Shown: positions 27,502-36,618, numbered from the stretch's first letter. The stretch is 64,000 nucleotides of DNA from Gemmatimonas sp. (GCA_011390935.1 JAABRL010000012.1:1-64000); one strand, 5' to 3'. Program-made: numbers and translations. The notes: generated by a model from the sequence alone, not told the origin.

Positions 27502-27820
27502 CCTCGCCCTCGTCGTCGTCGGTGGTCGCGGCGCCATGCGTCGCCAGTCGCGGTACGAGAAAGAAGCCATCGCGCATGCTGGGCGCGAACTCGTGCCGCT
27601 CGCGATGCAACCCGATGGGGTTGGGCACGTCCTCGCGAAAGCGCAGACCGTGGGTGGCATCGGGATCGAGTGACGCACCGCGAATATCCACCTGTTGGAG
27701 CACATCCATGTGTTCGAGAATGCGATTCAGCTCGCCGGCCAGCGCGCGCACGCGCTCCTCATCGAAGCGCAGTCGCGCCAGGGCCGCCACATGGCGCACA
27801 TCATCATCGGAGACGGACAC
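27497..27820 (-). CDS. gatC: Aspartyl/glutamyl-tRNA amidotransferase subunit C
   Basis: Small scaffold subunit that holds GatA and GatB together. The 107-residue protein starts at GTG 27820 and shows DDDVRHVAALARLRFDEERV, LAGELNRILEHMDVLQQVDI and the C-terminal FREDVP and FFLVPRLATH motifs. The start lies just after the helicase stop (TGA-C-GTG), with a GGGAG ahead of it. The in-frame extension upstream runs through uvrD and is not real. Confidence 0.93.
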   Translation of the reverse strand: MSVSDDDVRHVAALARLRFDEERVRALAGELNRILEHMDVLQQVDIRGASLDPDATHGLRFREDVPNPIGLHRERHEFAPSMRDGFFLVPRLATHGAATTDDDEGEA

Positions 27821-27821
27821 G

Positions 27822-30263
27822 TCACTCCCACCCACGTTCGAGTTTGGCCTGCGCAATGACGAGCGTCTTACGCCCGATTTCTTCATCGTCGAAGTCGATG
27901 CGCACCTTCGCATCACGACCCGCGCCCGTGAACTCCGCGATGGTGCCCGCGCCGAACTTGCTGTGGCGCACCCGCTCACCCACGCGAAACTCCGGCATGT
28001 CCTGCGACTCGTCTTCCGGCGATGCCCCGCCGTCACTGCGTCCTGCCCACGTGGACGGATCGACGGCTTTGGCACGCGTGCGTCCGGCATCGAGGCGACT
28101 GCGTCCCTCGAAACTGTTGCGGCCGAAGCCGGCGCTGCCGTACGGGCCAGGTGCGCTGCGACGACGCGACGCGTCGCCATCACCCTGCCGCCAGCCGCGC
28201 GAGCCGCCAAACGGCTCGTCGCCCGCTTCGGCGAGTCGTCCGCGTCCTTCGGTGAGCACGCGCCGTGTATCGCTGCGCAGCACCAGCCCCTTGGGGATTT
28301 CGGCCAGAAAGCGCGACGGCACGCAGGCCATGAACTCACCGTTGCGTCGACGCTGCTCCGTGTGCGTGAGGAACAGCGTGCGCTCGGCGCGCGTGACGCC
28401 GACATAGAACAGACGCCGCTCCTCCTCGAGCTGCGACGGATCCTCGGCGGCTCTGGCCAGCGGAAACAGTCCGTCCTCGAGTCCCGTCACGAACACGAGC
28501 GGATACTCGAGACCCTTCGCGTTGTGCATGGTCATCATGGTGACGGCATCGGCGCTCGGATCGAGCGCGTCGCTGCCGGCCACGAGCGTCGCCTGCTGCA
28601 GAAAGTGATCGAGCGGCGTGAGCCCGACCTCGCCGCCGTCATCGGCCACGACTTCGGCCGCACCGGCGATGAGTTCGCGCACGTTCTCGATGCGATCGAG
28701 TCCCTCGGGACCTTCAGCGCGCAGATGATCGTGATAGCGAATGGCATCGACGAGGTCGCGCAGCAGTTCATCGACCGAGGCGTCGACCGCCTTGGCACGG
28801 AACTGTTCGATCAGCGTGGCGAACGACGCGAACCCTTCACGCGCGGCGGCGCGAAACCCACTCACGAGGTCGAAGCGCGCCGCCGCCGCGAGCATGGAGA
28901 CACCCTGCTCGCGCGCGATCGCGTCGAGCTGCGCCACGCTGGTATCACCCAGTCCGCGGCGCGGCGTCGAGACCGCACGGCGAAACGCTTCGTCGTCGGA
29001 TGGGTTGGCGATGAGCTTGAGGTACGCCATGAGATCGCGGATTTCGCGCCGATCGTAGAAGCGAACGGCGCCAACCAGGCGGTACGGCATGCCGCGCCGA
29101 CGGAAGGCGTCTTCGAAGGCGCGACTCTGCGCGTTCGTCCGATACAGCACCGCGCATTCGTTGCGGGCGATCCCGGCGCGCGACATGCGGTCCACGATCG
29201 TGTCAGCGACAAAATCGGCTTCATCGCGCTCGTCGAGCGTACCCACGCGCATGACCGCTTCACCCGACGGCCGTGTGGCGCGCAGCGTCTTGCCGCGACG
29301 TTCCGTGTTGCCTTCGATCACCGCGTTGGCCACCGCGAGAATCTGCGGCGTGGAGCGGTAGTTCTCCTCGAGTCGAACGACCGCGGCGCCCGGAAAGTCG
29401 CGCTCGAAATCGAGGATGTTGCGGATGTCGGCACCGCGCCAGCCGTAGATGGACTGGTCGTCGTCACCGACCACCATGACGTTGCCGTGTGCGGCGCCGA
29501 TGAGCTGAATGAAGCGGTACTGTGCACGATTGGTATCCTGGTATTCATCCACCAGCACGTACCGAAAGCGCTGCTGCAAGTCGGCGCGTACGTGCTCATG
29601 CTGCTCCATCGCGCGCACCGGCAGCACGAGCAGGTCATCAAATGACACGGCGTTCGCGCGCTGCAGCGCGTCGTCGAGATCCACGTAGACACCGGCCACG
29701 GCCTGCGTGAACGGATCACGCGCCAGTGACGCGTACTCCGAAGCCGAGACGAGCGCGTTCTTTGCGTCGGAGATCGCGGCGAGTACGGCCTTGGGCGCGA
29801 GCGTCTTCGGGTCGAGGCGGCGCCGCTCCATCACACGCTTGCACAGCGTGATGGAGTCGTCTTCGTCGTAGATGGTGTACGTGGCGGTGCGCCCCACCAG
29901 CGGCGCCATGCGGCGCAGCAGCCGCGCGCCGATGCTGTGGAAGGTGCCGCTCCACATCCCGCGCGGTTCCTCGCCCAACTGTCGACCAATGCGCTCCCGC
30001 ATTTCACCGGCGGCCTTGTTGGTAAAGGTCACCGACAGAATCGCGCTTGCGGGAATGCGCCGCTGCGCAATCAGTCGCGTGATGCGCGTGGTGAGCACGC
30101 GCGTCTTGCCGGATCCTGCACCGGCGAGCACGAGCATCGGGCCATCGTCGTGCACCACCGCGGCACGCTGCGACGGGTTCAGCCCCTCGAGGGAGCGGGA
30201 GAGATCCACCGCCGGCGCTGCGGCGGGAACGTCGAACAGGGAGCCATGCCACACAGAAGTCAT
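27822..30263 (-). CDS. pcrA: UvrD/PcrA-type DNA helicase
   Basis: Superfamily 1A 3'-5' helicase for repair, replication restart and transcription-coupled repair. The 813-residue protein has Walker A LAGAGSGKTRVL, motif Ia FTNKAAGEMRER, Walker B VDEYQDTNRAQY, motif III VVGDDDQSIYGWRG, motif IV ENYRST, and motif VI VGVTRAERTLFLTH. The C-terminus (FRVGERVRHSKFGAGTI) is the Tudor-like RNA polymerase-binding domain typical of PcrA. The ATG at 30263 overlaps the kinase stop and was chosen over a longer frame with no family match. Confidence 0.94.
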   Translation of the reverse strand: MTSVWHGSLFDVPAAAPAVDLSRSLEGLNPSQRAAVVHDDGPMLVLAGAGSGKTRVLTTRITRLIAQRRIPASAILSVTFTNKAAGEMRERIGRQLGEEPRGMWSGTFHSIGARLLRRMAPLVGRTATYTIYDEDDSITLCKRVMERRRLDPKTLAPKAVLAAISDAKNALVSASEYASLARDPFTQAVAGVYVDLDDALQRANAVSFDDLLVLPVRAMEQHEHVRADLQQRFRYVLVDEYQDTNRAQYRFIQLIGAAHGNVMVVGDDDQSIYGWRGADIRNILDFERDFPGAAVVRLEENYRSTPQILAVANAVIEGNTERRGKTLRATRPSGEAVMRVGTLDERDEADFVADTIVDRMSRAGIARNECAVLYRTNAQSRAFEDAFRRRGMPYRLVGAVRFYDRREIRDLMAYLKLIANPSDDEAFRRAVSTPRRGLGDTSVAQLDAIAREQGVSMLAAAARFDLVSGFRAAAREGFASFATLIEQFRAKAVDASVDELLRDLVDAIRYHDHLRAEGPEGLDRIENVRELIAGAAEVVADDGGEVGLTPLDHFLQQATLVAGSDALDPSADAVTMMTMHNAKGLEYPLVFVTGLEDGLFPLARAAEDPSQLEEERRLFYVGVTRAERTLFLTHTEQRRRNGEFMACVPSRFLAEIPKGLVLRSDTRRVLTEGRGRLAEAGDEPFGGSRGWRQGDGDASRRRSAPGPYGSAGFGRNSFEGRSRLDAGRTRAKAVDPSTWAGRSDGGASPEDESQDMPEFRVGERVRHSKFGAGTIAEFTGAGRDAKVRIDFDDEEIGRKTLVIAQAKLERGWE

Positions 30264-31414
30264 GCAGGCAAGATAACGTCGAACGTGGCTCCGGGGCCGC
30301 CCTCCACGAGCACGAGCCTGCCGCCGTGATTCTCCTGCACGATGCGCCGCGCGAGGGCGAGGCCGATACCCCAGCCGCGTTCCTTGGTGGTCACGCCGGC
30401 GTCGAAGATCTTCTTGCGCAGTGCACGCGGCACGCCGGGCCCATTGTCCTGCACACGAATGCGCGCGCCCCCTTCGGCCAGCGGCTCCGCGCGCAGCACC
30501 ACTTCTCCGCCCCGTCCGCCGAGGGCATCGATGGCATTCTTGGTGAGCACTTCGAGCACCCACTCCAGCAGCACGCCGTCGCCGCCGATGATGAGCGGCT
30601 CACTTGGGCGCTCTGCGCGCACCACCACCTTGCGCGTGCGCTGCGGGACGCGCGCTGCGAAATACGTCGCGAGCCGCTCTACCATTTCGCCGAGCTCCAC
30701 CGGGTCGCGGCGCGGCGGGCGGCCGATGCGTTCGAATCGATGCGCCACCCGATCGAGCCGCACCAGATCCTGCTCCATCTGCGAGACCGCGCGGGCGATG
30801 GCCGGATCGCTGGAGTCGCGGTCGGCGAGCAGCTCCACCCAACCAGCCAGCGACGAGAGTGGCGTGCCGAGCTGGTGCGCGGACTCGCGCGCCATACCGG
30901 CCCACACCTTCTCGCGCTCGGCACGACCACGTTCGCGAAAGCCCCACGCGCCGAAGAGCAGCAGCAGGCCGATGGCCCCCGCCTGCAGGAGCGGAATGGT
31001 GGCGAGTCCCCGAACCAATCGACTGTCGCCGATGTGAATGGAGCCGGCGCCGGGTGCTTCGATGGGCGGATTGAGCGCGTCCATCTGCCGCACGTACGCA
31101 CGCAGCACCGAATCACTGGGTGGCGTGTCGAACGGCAAGTTGATCGCATCGGCGATTTCGCCGCTGGGGGCGATAAGTACGAGCGGCACCCCAGACTGCC
31201 CGATCTCTGCCGCAAGGCCGAGCAACGCCTCGAGCCGCGTGCCCTCGGTGCTGGAGGTATCGGCCAGCACCGAGTAGATGCGCGACGACATGCGCCCTTG
31301 CAACTGCGCCGCGCGGCGCAGTTCGCTCACCACGCGCTGCGTGTAGATGACGTACCACCCGAGCAACAGGGCGACGCCGAGCGCAGCAATCACGAACGGC
31401 GACGCGCGACGCAT
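30260..31414 (-). CDS. Membrane sensor histidine kinase
   Basis: A 384-residue kinase with two membrane helices (6-24 and 138-158) around a periplasmic sensor region of about 110 residues. The H box is ARESAHQLGTPLSSLAG with the phosphoacceptor His180. The ATP-binding domain has an N box (KNAIDALGG), G1 (VQDNGPGVP) and G2 (GWGIGLALARRI). The sensor domain has no recognisable fold and the signal is unknown. No response regulator adjoins it on this strand; a receiver-only regulator lies about 2.5 kb away on the other strand. Confidence 0.85.
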   Translation of the reverse strand: MRRASPFVIAALGVALLLGWYVIYTQRVVSELRRAAQLQGRMSSRIYSVLADTSSTEGTRLEALLGLAAEIGQSGVPLVLIAPSGEIADAINLPFDTPPSDSVLRAYVRQMDALNPPIEAPGAGSIHIGDSRLVRGLATIPLLQAGAIGLLLLFGAWGFRERGRAEREKVWAGMARESAHQLGTPLSSLAGWVELLADRDSSDPAIARAVSQMEQDLVRLDRVAHRFERIGRPPRRDPVELGEMVERLATYFAARVPQRTRKVVVRAERPSEPLIIGGDGVLLEWVLEVLTKNAIDALGGRGGEVVLRAEPLAEGGARIRVQDNGPGVPRALRKKIFDAGVTTKERGWGIGLALARRIVQENHGGRLVLVEGGPGATFDVILPA

Positions 31415-31418
31415 CACG

Positions 31419-32696
31419 TCACCGCAGCGTGTCGCGCCCCAGATACGGCTGCAGCGCCTTTGGTACCGCGATGCTGCCGTCGGGCATCTGGTGCTGCTCC
31501 AGCAGCGCCGCGATGATGCGCGAGAAGGCGAGCGCCGAGCCGTTGAGGGTGTGCACGAAGCGCGGCTTCTCGCCCGCGGCGGCGCGGTAGCGGATGTTCG
31601 CGCGGCGCGCCTGGAAGTCGGTGAAGACCGAGCACGACGACACTTCGAGCCACTTCCCGACGCCAGGGGCAAACACCTCGAGGTCGTACGTCATGGCGCT
31701 CGAGAATCCCGTGTCGCCCGCGGCAAGTCGCAGCACGCGATAGGGCAGCTCCAGCCGCTGCAGCATGGTTTCGGCGTGCGAGGTGAGCAGTTCGAGTTCG
31801 GCGCGCGAGTTTTCCGGCGTGGCGTACCGCACCAGCTCGACCTTGTCGAACTCGTGCACGCGCAGCAGGCCGCGGGTGTCCTTGCCCGCCGATCCGGCTT
31901 CGCGCCGAAAGCAGGCGCTGAAGGCCACGAAGCCTCGCGGCAGCTCGCCGGGCTCGAGAATTTCGTCGCGATACAGATTGGTGACGGGCACTTCGGCGGT
32001 GGGAATGAGGAACAGATCGTCATTCGCCACGGCGTACATGTCGTCTTCGAACTTCGGCAGCTGGCCGGTGCCGGTCATGGTGGCGCGGTTCACCAGCAAC
32101 GGCACCCAGAGCTCTTCGTAGCCATGCTCGTCGACATGCACGTCGACCATGAAGTTCATGAGCGCACGCACCAGTCGCGCGCCCAGACCGCGATAGACGA
32201 TGAACCCGCTGCCCGAGATCTTGGCCCCACGCGCCAAATCGAATACGCCGAGACGCTCACCCACCTCCCAGTGTGGCACGACCGTGCCATCGCTGGCGCG
32301 CGCCGTGCCCCAGGTACGCACGACGTCGTTGGCCTCTTCACCACCAGCCGGCACTTCGTCGAGCGTGAGATTGGGCAGCTGCAGCAGAATGTCCTGCATC
32401 TCGGCTTCGACGGCCTGCCGTCGCGCCTCGAGCGAGGCAATCTGCTCGCCGACCGTGCGTCCCTCGGCCATCAGGGCATCGGCATTCTCACCCGCGCGCC
32501 GAAGCTGCGCGACCTCCTGCGAGATGCGGTTGCGCTGCGCCTGCATCTCTTCGGCGGCGCGAATCGCGTCACGGCGATCCTTTTCGAGTGCTTCGGCGCG
32601 GTCGAGCAGCGGACCAAGCTCATCGAGCTTGCCCCGGCGCCGCATCCCCTCGCGGAGATGGTCCATCTGGTCGCGAAGGAGGCGGATATCGTGCAT
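31419..32696 (-). CDS. serS: Seryl-tRNA synthetase
   Basis: Class II aminoacyl-tRNA synthetase charging tRNA(Ser). The 425-residue protein has the N-terminal antiparallel coiled-coil tRNA-binding arm (about 1-110), motif 2 (ACFRREAGSAGKDTRGLLR) and motif 3 (NGSALAFSRIIAALLE), with LEVSSCSVFTDFQARR between them. It starts 8 bases after the lipoprotein gene and ends 5 bases before the kinase. Confidence 0.97.
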   Translation of the reverse strand: MHDIRLLRDQMDHLREGMRRRGKLDELGPLLDRAEALEKDRRDAIRAAEEMQAQRNRISQEVAQLRRAGENADALMAEGRTVGEQIASLEARRQAVEAEMQDILLQLPNLTLDEVPAGGEEANDVVRTWGTARASDGTVVPHWEVGERLGVFDLARGAKISGSGFIVYRGLGARLVRALMNFMVDVHVDEHGYEELWVPLLVNRATMTGTGQLPKFEDDMYAVANDDLFLIPTAEVPVTNLYRDEILEPGELPRGFVAFSACFRREAGSAGKDTRGLLRVHEFDKVELVRYATPENSRAELELLTSHAETMLQRLELPYRVLRLAAGDTGFSSAMTYDLEVFAPGVGKWLEVSSCSVFTDFQARRANIRYRAAAGEKPRFVHTLNGSALAFSRIIAALLEQHQMPDGSIAVPKALQPYLGRDTLR

Positions 32697-32703
32697 GGCG
32701 AAC

Positions 32704-33306
32704 TCAGTTGCGCGGCAACCCTACGGTGAGGTCGCGGTAGCCGCAGTTGCGATTGATCAGGACGCGAAACGAGATTCGGCGCGTGAGGGCGTTGACCTCA
32801 TCGACCACGAGCTTGGCATAGAACGGATCGCCAAAGCTGCACAGCGCGGGATCGACGCGCACGACCCACGTTTCACCCAGCGCGGCCGTGACCGTGGAGT
32901 CGTTGATGAACCCGCTGTTGGGCGCGCGTCCCAGGTCATCGAACGCGGACGTCGTGCGGGCGAGCCCCACGGAGGTCGCACCGCTCGGCGGATTGACAAG
33001 CGCGAGCGCTGGCACGAGGCGGATCTGTCCATCGGCCCCAAGGTCGAACGCGACCTGAAAGTTCGGCCCGCCGCTGGCATCGAGCGCAGGGCGTACCGTG
33101 CGCAGGTTCACGAACTCGAGGGCCGAGGGCGACGTCACACCCGCCGACAACGCCGTCACCGTGAAGCTCGAGACCGCGCTTTCCGTGGTTGCGATGGGGC
33201 GGAACGGGTCGTCTTGGCTGCATGCGGTCACGACCGTCGCGGCGACGACGAGCGGCAGCACGCGACGGATCCGTGCCGAGACGGTCGCGATCCAGGATGA
33301 AGGCAC
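32704..33306 (-). CDS. Lipoprotein of unknown function
   Basis: A 200-residue protein with a basic N-terminus, hydrophobic core (RVLPLVVAATVVT) and a lipobox ending at Cys29 (VTAC). The mature part is beta-rich and Ser/Thr/Ala-rich, with only two other Cys (near 156 and 188) that could form a disulfide. No family is recognised. The start is uncertain: GTG at 33306 or TTG at 33315, neither with an ideal ribosome site (a GGAGAGG lies 14 bases before the TTG). It is the first gene after the operon promoter. Confidence 0.6.
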   Translation of the reverse strand: MPSSWIATVSARIRRVLPLVVAATVVTACSQDDPFRPIATTESAVSSFTVTALSAGVTSPSALEFVNLRTVRPALDASGGPNFQVAFDLGADGQIRLVPALALVNPPSGATSVGLARTTSAFDDLGRAPNSGFINDSTVTAALGETWVVRVDPALCSFGDPFYAKLVVDEVNALTRRISFRVLINRNCGYRDLTVGLPRN

Positions 33307-33370
33307 AGCGGTCAAGTACAGCAGGCAAACCTCTCCGAAAGGTCGACGACGACGTGCGGTGCGACCCGGT

Positions 33371-33399
33371 AGCATACCCCGGCTGTCGTGTCCGGGCAA
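33371..33399 (-). promoter_or_regulatory. Promoter of the lipoprotein-serS-pcrA-gatCAB operon
   Basis: Minus-strand -35 TTGCCC (33394-33399), 17-base spacer, -10 TATGCT (33371-33376). The predicted start near 33364 lies about 50-60 bases before the first gene. Confidence 0.55.
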
Positions 33400-33453
33400 G
33401 CGATCTCCTTCCCGACGGAGCCCTGTACCGCGCGCCGCTGGCGTACCTTGCTC

Positions 33454-33483
33454 TTGACGCTCTACCCGCTCAATCACTACCCT
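33454..33483 (+). promoter_or_regulatory. Candidate promoter of the Roadblock-regulator cassette
   Basis: Plus-strand -35 TTGACG (33454-33459), 18-base spacer, -10 TACCCT (33478-33483). It points away from the promoter at 33371-33399 and would start about 70 bases before the Roadblock gene. Confidence 0.45.
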
Positions 33484-33562
33484 GACCACGCAGTGACGGT
33501 GGCCCGACCGGGTGCGCCAGGCGAGGACAGGTTCCGTTTCCCATACGCCGGAGTTCATCCGC

Positions 33563-33916
33563 ATGCCCACGATTCGTGATCTGGTGAGCGCGCTGCGCCG
33601 CCGCGACGGCGTTGACGCCGTGGTCGTCCTCGGGCGGGACGGTCTGCTGATCGACGGAGCCGTCGAATCCGGCCTCGATGCGGACGGTCTCGCCGCGCAT
33701 GTGCCACCGCTCGTTGGCGCGGCCAGCGAACTGGCGCAAGCGCTGAGCCGCGGGCCGTTCGGACTCTCGGTGCTGGAGTATGAACGAGGGCTGGCGGTGG
33801 TGTCGGCGGTCTCGCCCGACGCGTTCCTGCTGGTGCTCGTGCGGCGCGAGGCGAACCTCGCCCAGCTGCTGTTCGATCTGCGACGCCACCGGCCGCAAAT
33901 CGCGGCCCTGATCTGA
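33563..33916 (+). CDS. Roadblock/LC7 domain protein
   Basis: A 117-residue single-domain protein. The N-terminal helix (MPTIRDLVSALRRRDGV), then DAVVVLGRDGLLIDGAV, the AAHVPPLVGAASELAQALSRG helix and the final LLVLVRREANLAQLLFDLRRH segment follow the Roadblock/LC7 pattern, in which a beta sheet packs on two helices. Bacterial members usually dimerise and act as GTPase regulators next to an MglA-type GTPase, but none is present here. A GGAG 9 bases before the ATG supports this start over one at 33512. Confidence 0.8.
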   Translation: MPTIRDLVSALRRRDGVDAVVVLGRDGLLIDGAVESGLDADGLAAHVPPLVGAASELAQALSRGPFGLSVLEYERGLAVVSAVSPDAFLLVLVRREANLAQLLFDLRRHRPQIAALI

Positions 33917-33925
33917 GCGCACGCG

Positions 33926-34348
33926 GTGACACTCCCTGCCGCCGTGCCTGTGCTGGTCGTGGATGATGAACCGCACATTGGCCGCATCATCAAGACGCGT
34001 CTCGAACAAGGGCCGTTCGAGGTGACCCTGGCGGAAACCGGGAGTGCGGCACTCGAGGCGCTCAACAGCGCCGAGCGCGTCGAGTTGCTCATTCTCGACC
34101 TGATGCTGCCGGGGATGAGCGGCATTGACGTGCTGCGCACGCTCCGGCACGATGCACGGTGGGCGACCCTGCCCTGTCTGATCCTCACCGCCGCCGGCCA
34201 GGACGCGCAGTATCGCGAGGCCGAGGCACTTGGCGTGTCCGAGTTCATGACGAAGCCGTTCAGCCCTCGTCGCCTCTTCGCCCGTGCGCTCGCCCTGACG
34301 GGTGCGACCGATCCCGACGTGCGCGACGGCGCCGAGGCGACGCCATGA
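33926..34348 (+). CDS. Receiver-domain-only response regulator
   Basis: A 140-residue CheY-like protein starting at GTG. It has the acidic pair and phosphoacceptor of a receiver (VVDDEPHIG, LLILDLMLPGMSG), a Thr switch residue (LILTAAG) and the conserved Lys (FMTKPFSP). There is no output domain; the last 25 residues are variable. Its partner kinase is unknown. It overlaps manC by four bases (ATGA), so its level is tied to the nucleotidyltransferase. Confidence 0.88.
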   Translation: MTLPAAVPVLVVDDEPHIGRIIKTRLEQGPFEVTLAETGSAALEALNSAERVELLILDLMLPGMSGIDVLRTLRHDARWATLPCLILTAAGQDAQYREAEALGVSEFMTKPFSPRRLFARALALTGATDPDVRDGAEATP

Positions 34349-35376
34349 GCACCTGGTGCGTGGTCCTCGCCGGCGGCGTGGGGTCCCGGTTCTGGCCGCT
34401 TTCCACACCAAGCCGTCCGAAGCAGCTCCTCCCGCTGGTGTCGGAGCTTCCGCTCCTGCGCGACACGCTCGATCGTCTGGCGCCGCTGGCGCCGCCGGCG
34501 CAGACGCTGGTGCTCACGAATGCGTCGCTCGCGTCGGCTGTGCGTGACCTGTTGCCAGATGTCCCTGCCGACAACGTGATTCCGGAGCCGCGTCCGGCGG
34601 GCACGGCGGCCGCGCTGGCGTGGGCGGCACACGAGATCGCGTCGCGCGATGGCGCGGAGAGCGTGATGCTGTGCGTGCACGCCGATTGGGCGATTGGCGA
34701 CGTGACGGGCTTTCGCACGACGCTCGCGCGCGCCGCGGCCGTTGCATCCGAGCGCGAGTCGCTGGTGACGGTGGGAGTCGTCCCAACCCGCGCGGATCCC
34801 GGGTTCGGGTACATCCAGCTGGGCGACGTGGTGGATGGTGAGGTGCGGACCGTCGCGCGATTCGTGGAGAAACCGGACCGGGCGCGTGCGGCGGAGATGG
34901 TCGCGGCCGGCTACCTCTGGAACTCCGGCATCTTCGCGTGGCGTGTGGGCGATCTGCTCGACGAAATTCGGGCGCTCACGCCGGAAGTTGCGCCGGCGTT
35001 GGCGGCCCATGCCGATGATCGCGACGCGTTCTTCGCCGCCGTGCAATCGGTCGCGGTCGACGTGGGCGTGCTGGAGCGGAGCGCCCGCGTGTTGGTGGTG
35101 CCAGGTGATTTCGGCTGGGATGACGTGGGGACATGGGGGGCGCTGCATCGTGTGCGGCGGCACGATGCCCAGGAGAACGCCGTGTTCGGGCGGGTGCACG
35201 CGCTGCAGGCGCACGACAACGTGGTGCACACCGAAGGCGCGCCGGTGGTCTTGTACGGCGTGCAGGATCTGGTGGTGGTGGTGCGCGACGGGGTGGTGCT
35301 CGTGACCACGCGCGATCAGGCCGCCGACTTGAAGACGCTGCTCGATTCGCTGCCTCCCGATCTGCGCGAGCTCTGA
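34345..35376 (+). CDS. manC: Mannose-1-phosphate guanylyltransferase
   Basis: Makes GDP-mannose from GTP and mannose 1-phosphate for glycan synthesis. The 343-residue protein has the nucleotide-binding loop LAGGVGSRFWPLSTPSRPKQ (8-27), PRPAGTAAALAWA, the FVEKPDRA motif and GYLWNSGIFAWRV. It lacks the phosphomannose-isomerase domain of bifunctional ManC. The start is the ATG overlapping the response regulator stop. Confidence 0.92.
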   Translation: MSTWCVVLAGGVGSRFWPLSTPSRPKQLLPLVSELPLLRDTLDRLAPLAPPAQTLVLTNASLASAVRDLLPDVPADNVIPEPRPAGTAAALAWAAHEIASRDGAESVMLCVHADWAIGDVTGFRTTLARAAAVASERESLVTVGVVPTRADPGFGYIQLGDVVDGEVRTVARFVEKPDRARAAEMVAAGYLWNSGIFAWRVGDLLDEIRALTPEVAPALAAHADDRDAFFAAVQSVAVDVGVLERSARVLVVPGDFGWDDVGTWGALHRVRRHDAQENAVFGRVHALQAHDNVVHTEGAPVVLYGVQDLVVVVRDGVVLVTTRDQAADLKTLLDSLPPDLREL

Positions 35377-35382
35377 GTCCCG

Positions 35383-36612
35383 ATGCCGCCGCGTGCCGGA
35401 GTGGTGTGCTACGACGACGCGCAGGCGCGGCAGTTCGAGCCGTTTGCGCTCACGCGTCCGTTCAGCGAAATGCGCGTGGGGGCGCTGCTCGTACGCGAGC
35501 GGTGGACGACGGCCTGCGGGCGGCCGGCGCGTGGTTTTCTCGCGGCGCCCGCGTTGCGTGACTTTCGGGAACCCGGCGCGCCGAGCGCGGCGCGCGGGAT
35601 GCTACCAGCCGGCACGCTGGTGGTGCAGTCACGCTGTGCGATCGCCCTCGCGCCGTTGCGCGATGACGCGCGCGTGCTGCGCTGCGACGGGCGCGTCGCC
35701 GGGGTGCGACTCGCGAGCGACGAGCCGGTGGCTGCGTTCTCCGATGGAACGCTGACACTCGAATCGCTGGCGCGGCGGCATCACGGCCGTCACGTGGGTA
35801 CCGCCGTCGCGGGCCACTGGTGCGACGAGGTGTGGGATGTGATTCGCTGGCTCGCGCCGCTGCTCGTGGACGACGTGCCCGCGCTTGCCTCGCGTTTGTC
35901 GTGCGAGACCGTGGAGAGCCACGGGCACGCCATCACAATCCTTGGTGGCGGCACCGTGTGGCGGGAGGTGGGCGCACAGATCGAGCCCCACACCGTGTTC
36001 GACACCAGCAGCGGTCCGATTCTGTTGCGCCGCGAGGCTCGTGTGCATGCGTTCTCCCGTGTGCAGGGCCCGTGTTATGTCGGCGTGGGGACGACGATCA
36101 GCGGCGGCCGCGTTGGGGGCAGCGCACTCGGCGATACGTGCAAAGTGAATGGCGAAGTGAGCGCCAGTGTGTTCGTGGGGCACGCGAACAAGGGGCACGA
36201 TGGGTTTGTGGGCCATTCGATTCTCGGACGCTGGGTGAACCTTGGCGCCGGCACCACCACGAGCAATCTGAAAAATACGTACGGCCCCGTTGCGCTTTGG
36301 ACACCGTCGGGGGTGCGCGATACCGGCCTGCAGTTTCTGGGCACGCTGTTCGGTGATCACGTGAAGACCGGGATCGGTCTACGGCTCACCACCGGCTGCG
36401 TCCTTGGCGCCGGCGCGAACGTGGTGGACCAGATGCCACCCAAGGTCGTCTCGCCGTTCGCCTGGGGAAGCGGCGCGCCCTACGGGTTGTACGACGTGGA
36501 GAAGTTTCTCGAGACGGCGGCGCGTGTGATGGCACGCCGCGACGTGGTGCTCGACGCTGTCGGTGCACGCCTGTTGCGCCGAGTCTTCGCCGATCGGTGG
36601 TCGGTGGGCTGA
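35383..36612 (+). CDS. Alternative GlmU-like sugar nucleotidyltransferase/acetyltransferase
   Basis: A 409-residue protein with an unusual N-terminal nucleotidyltransferase-like domain (FEPFALTRPFSEMRVG, PF13562 type) and a C-terminal left-handed beta-helix domain (VHAFSRVQGPCYVGVGTTI, GHANKGHDGFVGHSILGRW, NLGAGTTTSNLKNTYG). This matches the alternative bacterial GlmU family proposed to make UDP-GlcNAc in phyla that lack ordinary GlmU. The exact substrate is inferred. It starts 6 bases after manC. Confidence 0.75.
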   Translation: MPPRAGVVCYDDAQARQFEPFALTRPFSEMRVGALLVRERWTTACGRPARGFLAAPALRDFREPGAPSAARGMLPAGTLVVQSRCAIALAPLRDDARVLRCDGRVAGVRLASDEPVAAFSDGTLTLESLARRHHGRHVGTAVAGHWCDEVWDVIRWLAPLLVDDVPALASRLSCETVESHGHAITILGGGTVWREVGAQIEPHTVFDTSSGPILLRREARVHAFSRVQGPCYVGVGTTISGGRVGGSALGDTCKVNGEVSASVFVGHANKGHDGFVGHSILGRWVNLGAGTTTSNLKNTYGPVALWTPSGVRDTGLQFLGTLFGDHVKTGIGLRLTTGCVLGAGANVVDQMPPKVVSPFAWGSGAPYGLYDVEKFLETAARVMARRDVVLDAVGARLLRRVFADRWSVG

Positions 36613-36618
36613 CGCGCG

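Noticed and set aside
33307-35229. A long in-frame extension of the lipoprotein gene on the minus strand
   Set aside because: The upstream part is antisense to the Roadblock, receiver and manC genes. The lipoprotein signal begins close to 33306, after the promoter.
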